Shown here piece after piece: positions 61,333 to 64,000 of a stretch of DNA of 64,000 nucleotides (position 1 is the stretch's first letter; each line of letters starts with the position of its first letter). The stretch is from contig NZ_SNYH01000004.1 of the NCBI RefSeq assembly GCF_004363005.1, positions 340,724 to 404,723 on the forward strand, given 5' to 3'. The translations under genes were made by a program, and so were the position numbers. The notes below the pieces were generated by a model that had not been told where the DNA came from, searched no databases, and saw only the letters and a program-made list of their open reading frames with translations. The DNA is from Tenacibaculum caenipelagi. GTDB taxonomy: Bacteria; Bacteroidota; Bacteroidia; Flavobacteriales; Flavobacteriaceae.

Positions 61333-61959
61333 ATGATTTTTTTTGATTTTATCAATCTAATAGAAAAATTACAGGAAAAACAATTAGGAGGTTTACCATC
61401 TCAATTTAAACTTGCTCCAAAACTAAGAACAAGGTTTTCTGAAGAATTAATACAAAGTAGAAAACCTAAAAAAGCAGCAGTTTTAGCATTGTTTTATCCT
61501 GATAGCAACAATCAAACTCGCTTTTTACTTACCGAGAGAGCTAGTTATAATGGAGCACATTCCTCACAAATTAGTTTCCCTGGTGGTAAGTTTGATAAAA
61601 TAGATAATAATTTACAAACTACTGCATTACGAGAAACCTACGAAGAGGTTGGTGTTCCTTCTGAAACGATACAGATTATAAGACAAACATCTGATGCCTA
61701 CATACCCCCAAGTAATTTTTTAGTAGCTCCTTTTATAGGTATTTCTGAAGTTACTCCCTTTTTTACACCAAATGATGAAGTTGCTGGAATTATTGAAGTT
61801 TTATTAACTGATTTATTAGACGACTCAAATGTAACTTCTATAGAAATGGAAACCTCATATATGAAGAATATTGAGGTACCTTGCTTTAAATTAAACGATT
61901 ACATAGTATGGGGTGCTACAGCAATGATGCTCTCTGAAATTAAAGATTTATTTAAATAG
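61333..61959 (+). CDS. NUDIX hydrolase, CoA pyrophosphatase type
   Basis: A 208-residue protein. FLLTERASYNGAHSSQISFP followed by GGKFDKID, and TALRETYEEVGV, form the CoA-pyrophosphatase variant of the Nudix box (GGKxDxxD followed by TALRExxEEVG). The upstream LLTxRA segment is the NudL/UPF0035 signature. It is likely to cleave CoA to phosphopantetheine and 3',5'-ADP. It is first in a possible cluster with PlsC. Confidence 0.88.
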   Translation: MIFFDFINLIEKLQEKQLGGLPSQFKLAPKLRTRFSEELIQSRKPKKAAVLALFYPDSNNQTRFLLTERASYNGAHSSQISFPGGKFDKIDNNLQTTALRETYEEVGVPSETIQIIRQTSDAYIPPSNFLVAPFIGISEVTPFFTPNDEVAGIIEVLLTDLLDDSNVTSIEMETSYMKNIEVPCFKLNDYIVWGATAMMLSEIKDLFK

Positions 61960-62017
61960 TTCTATTCTATTTTTCTTTTGTAATTTAGCATTTACACTAA
62001 TAAAACCTGATTATAAA

Positions 62018-62821
62018 ATGCCTTTATTTAAAAGGAATCCGTTTGGACATATTTTATGGATTAAAAAGTGGTTAATCCGTATTTTAGGGGTTATATCACA
62101 TGGACGATATCGCCGTTTTAATGAACTACAAATAGAGGGTTCAGAGATTATACGTCAACTCCCCGAACAAAACGTACTCTTCATTTCAAATCACCAAACT
62201 TATTTTGCAGATGTTGCTGCTATGTTTCATGTTTTTAATGCAGCTTTAAAAGGTCGAGTAGATAACATTAATAATATAGGATACATTTGGAATCCTAAAT
62301 TAAATGTGTACTATGTCGCTGCTGGTGAAACTATGCGTTCTGGCCTATTACCTAAAATATTTGCCTATACTGGTTCTGTATCTATTGATAGAACTTGGCG
62401 TAGTGCCGGAAAAAATGTGAATAGACAAGTAAAGTTGTCAGACATTTCTAACATTGGTAAAGCCTTAAATGATGGTTGGGTGGTTACTTTTCCTCAAGGA
62501 ACAACTACTGCTTTTAAACCTATTAGAAGAGGTACTGCACATATTATTAAAACGTATAAACCTGTTGTTGTACCAATAGTAATTGATGGTTTTAGACGTT
62601 CTTTTGACAAAAAAGGATTACAAATTAAAAAACGTAATGTATTACAATCTATGGTAATTAAAGAACCATTAGAGATTGATTACGAAAACGAAACCATTGA
62701 AAATATTGTTGAAAGAATTGAATATGCGATTGAGCAACATCCTTCTTTTTTAAAGGTATTAACACCAGAACAAATTAAAGAACAAGAAGAATTAAATGAG
62801 AAACGAAAGTTTTGGAGTTAA
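62018..62821 (+). CDS. 1-acyl-sn-glycerol-3-phosphate acyltransferase family protein
   Basis: A 267-residue protein of the PlsC/LPLAT family for phospholipid synthesis. The catalytic motif reads NHQTYFADV, with one more residue between His and Asp than the textbook NHx4D, and motif III is FPQGTTTAF. The N-terminal region (about 15-35) is hydrophobic and may sit in the inner membrane. It follows the NUDIX gene by 58 bp and precedes the M42 gene by 32 bp. Confidence 0.88.
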   Translation: MPLFKRNPFGHILWIKKWLIRILGVISHGRYRRFNELQIEGSEIIRQLPEQNVLFISNHQTYFADVAAMFHVFNAALKGRVDNINNIGYIWNPKLNVYYVAAGETMRSGLLPKIFAYTGSVSIDRTWRSAGKNVNRQVKLSDISNIGKALNDGWVVTFPQGTTTAFKPIRRGTAHIIKTYKPVVVPIVIDGFRRSFDKKGLQIKKRNVLQSMVIKEPLEIDYENETIENIVERIEYAIEQHPSFLKVLTPEQIKEQEELNEKRKFWS

Positions 62822-62853
62822 TTCAATTATAAAACTTTTAATCATATAATACT

Positions 62854-63942
62854 ATGGCTAAAAAATCAATTCTAACTAAAAAGTCAATCGATTTTTTAGA
62901 AAAATACTTGAATAATGCGGCACCTACTGGATATGAGTGGGAAGGTCAAAAAATATGGATGGACTACCTAAAACCTTATGTTGATGAGTTCATTACAGAT
63001 ACTTACGGAAGTGCTGTAGGTGTGATTAACCCTGAGGCTAAATATAAAGTAGTTATAGAAGGACATGCCGATGAAATCTCTTGGTATGTAAATTACATTT
63101 CTGATGATGGATTAATCTATGTTATTCGTAACGGAGGAAGTGATCATCAAATTGCACCTAGTAAAATTGTAAACATTCATACCAAAAATGGGATTGTAAA
63201 AGGGGTTTTTGGATGGCCAGCAATTCATACACGTAACAAAGCTAAAGAAGAGGCTCCTAAGCCTGAAAACATCTTTATCGATTGTGGTTGTAATACCAAA
63301 GAAGAAGTTGAAAAATTAGGTGTGCATGTTGGTTGTGTAATCACTTATCCAGATGAATTCCATATTTTGAATGGAAATAAATTTGTTTGTCGTGCTTTGG
63401 ATAATCGTATGGGGGGATTCATGATTGCTGAAGTTGCTCGTTTACTACACGAAAACAAGAAGAAATTACCTTTCGGATTATACATTACAAACTCTGTTCA
63501 AGAAGAAATTGGTTTACGCGGTGCGGAAATGATTACCCAAACCATTAAACCTAACGTAGCTATTGTTACTGACGTAACACATGACACTACAACTCCTATG
63601 ATCGACAAGAAAAAAGAAGGTCATTTAGAATTAGGAAAAGGTCCTGTAGTAGCCTATGCTCCTGCAGTACAACAAAAATTACGCGATTTAATCATAGATA
63701 CTGCTGAAGCAAACAAAATTCCTTTCCAACGTTCTGCATTATCTAGAGCTACTGGAACTGATACCGATGCTTTTGCTTATAGTAATGGCGGAGTAGCTTC
63801 CGCTTTAATTTCATTGCCTTTACGTTATATGCACACTACGGTTGAAATGGTTCATCGTGAAGATGTTGAAAACGTAATTAAAATGATTTACGAAAGTTTA
63901 TTAAAAATTGAAGACGGAGAAAACTTCTCTTATTTCAAATAA
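62854..63942 (+). CDS. M42 family metallopeptidase (glutamyl aminopeptidase/endoglucanase-like)
   Basis: A 362-residue di-zinc aminopeptidase. The metal ligands appear as VVIEGHADEI, ALDNRMGGFM, SVQEEIGLRG (catalytic Glu pair) and VTDVTHD, with the C-terminal His in RYMHTTVEMVH. Relatives form large tetrahedral complexes in the cytosol that degrade peptides. Length is normal. It is the last gene of the window. Confidence 0.92.
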   Translation: MAKKSILTKKSIDFLEKYLNNAAPTGYEWEGQKIWMDYLKPYVDEFITDTYGSAVGVINPEAKYKVVIEGHADEISWYVNYISDDGLIYVIRNGGSDHQIAPSKIVNIHTKNGIVKGVFGWPAIHTRNKAKEEAPKPENIFIDCGCNTKEEVEKLGVHVGCVITYPDEFHILNGNKFVCRALDNRMGGFMIAEVARLLHENKKKLPFGLYITNSVQEEIGLRGAEMITQTIKPNVAIVTDVTHDTTTPMIDKKKEGHLELGKGPVVAYAPAVQQKLRDLIIDTAEANKIPFQRSALSRATGTDTDAFAYSNGGVASALISLPLRYMHTTVEMVHREDVENVIKMIYESLLKIEDGENFSYFK

Positions 63943-63956
63943 TATAAATAATCAAA

Positions 63957-64000
63957 CGTCATTACGAACAAAGTGAAGTAATCTTACTTTAGCTAAGATT
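63957..64000. repeat. dispersed palindromic repeat at window end
   Basis: CGTCATTACGAACAAAGTGA then AGTAATCTTAC, with ATTAC / GTAAT at the ends, followed by the hairpin AATCTT-ACTTTAGCT-AAGATT (63980-64000). The first part resembles the widespread CGTCATTGCGAGC-type dispersed repeat. It runs to the window edge. Confidence 0.5.

Noticed and set aside
1-64000. Search by eye for CRISPR arrays, tRNA and rRNA genes
   Set aside because: No regular direct repeats with spacers, no tRNA-like cloverleaf with CCA-type ends and no conserved rRNA segments were noticed. A dedicated scan could still find a tRNA missed by eye.

Overview
The window is low-GC DNA that looks like a chromosome segment from a marine Flavobacteriaceae bacterium, probably Tenacibaculum or a close relative. 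This assignment is inference. It rests on a type IX secretion (T9SS)-type C-terminal domain on a secreted nuclease, -7 promoter elements of the form TAnnTTTG with an upstream TTG, many flavobacterial-type lipoproteins and CarboxypepD_reg-like proteins, and the housekeeping gene content. I saw no rRNA, tRNA, CRISPR array, transposase or integrase gene.

Layout. (1) 1-7710 is an accessory array with every gene on the minus strand: small hypotheticals, membrane proteins, a DJ-1/PfpI protein, an internally deleted SDR, a Crp-type regulator and an esterase-like protein, separated by imperfect palindromic elements. (2) 7851-13427 is a threonine operon: promoter, a Thr/Ile-rich leader peptide, thrA, a methyltransferase, thrB, thrC. 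(3) 13479-27081 is mostly core: an esterase-like paralogue, a decayed M1/ABC remnant, two acyl-CoA synthetases, an RluA-type pseudouridine synthase, an MFS permease, an M48 lipoprotein protease, a hydrolase-msrB pair, ffh and folD. (4) 27151-36602 is a second accessory array, all on the plus strand: a helicase with a possible nuclease end, an NTF2-like protein, a mercury-uptake type module (ArsR-MerTP-GDCCVxC), a Tat-exported ankyrin-like protein, and an SDR/AraC cluster. (5) 36674-46966 holds pepE, four tandem CarboxypepD_reg-like proteins in an A-B-A-B pattern, a DUF6702 protein with an M1 peptidase, a jelly-roll lipoprotein and a TPR/AraC membrane regulator. (6) 46994-48069 carries small double-glycine peptide precursors. 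(7) 48130-63942 is core: lon, a YfiT-like protein, LysE, pyrD, pheT, a multidomain secreted endonuclease I, a CoA-type NUDIX hydrolase, PlsC and an M42 peptidase.

The most unusual signal is the architecture of the two arrays. Genes lie in co-oriented units separated by 90-145 bp palindromic elements. In at least five units the short sequence that opens the unit (GTT...) is the reverse complement of the sequence that closes the same unit (...AAC), and it does not match the other half of the element it sits in. Integron gene cassettes show this same relationship between R'' and R'. Both arrays also begin at a shared 26-bp sequence (22/26 identical) around TAAACAAGTTGTA. No integrase lies in the window, so an integron-like or otherwise undescribed cassette system is a hypothesis.

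Other notable items are a near-leaderless Thr/Ile leader peptide before thrA, a promoter/operator with the same geometry before arsR, three tandem four-cysteine peptides with an almost identical leader, two esterase-fold paralogues that lack the nucleophile serine, and three genes whose stop codon and last residues (NV) lie inside the palindromic elements.
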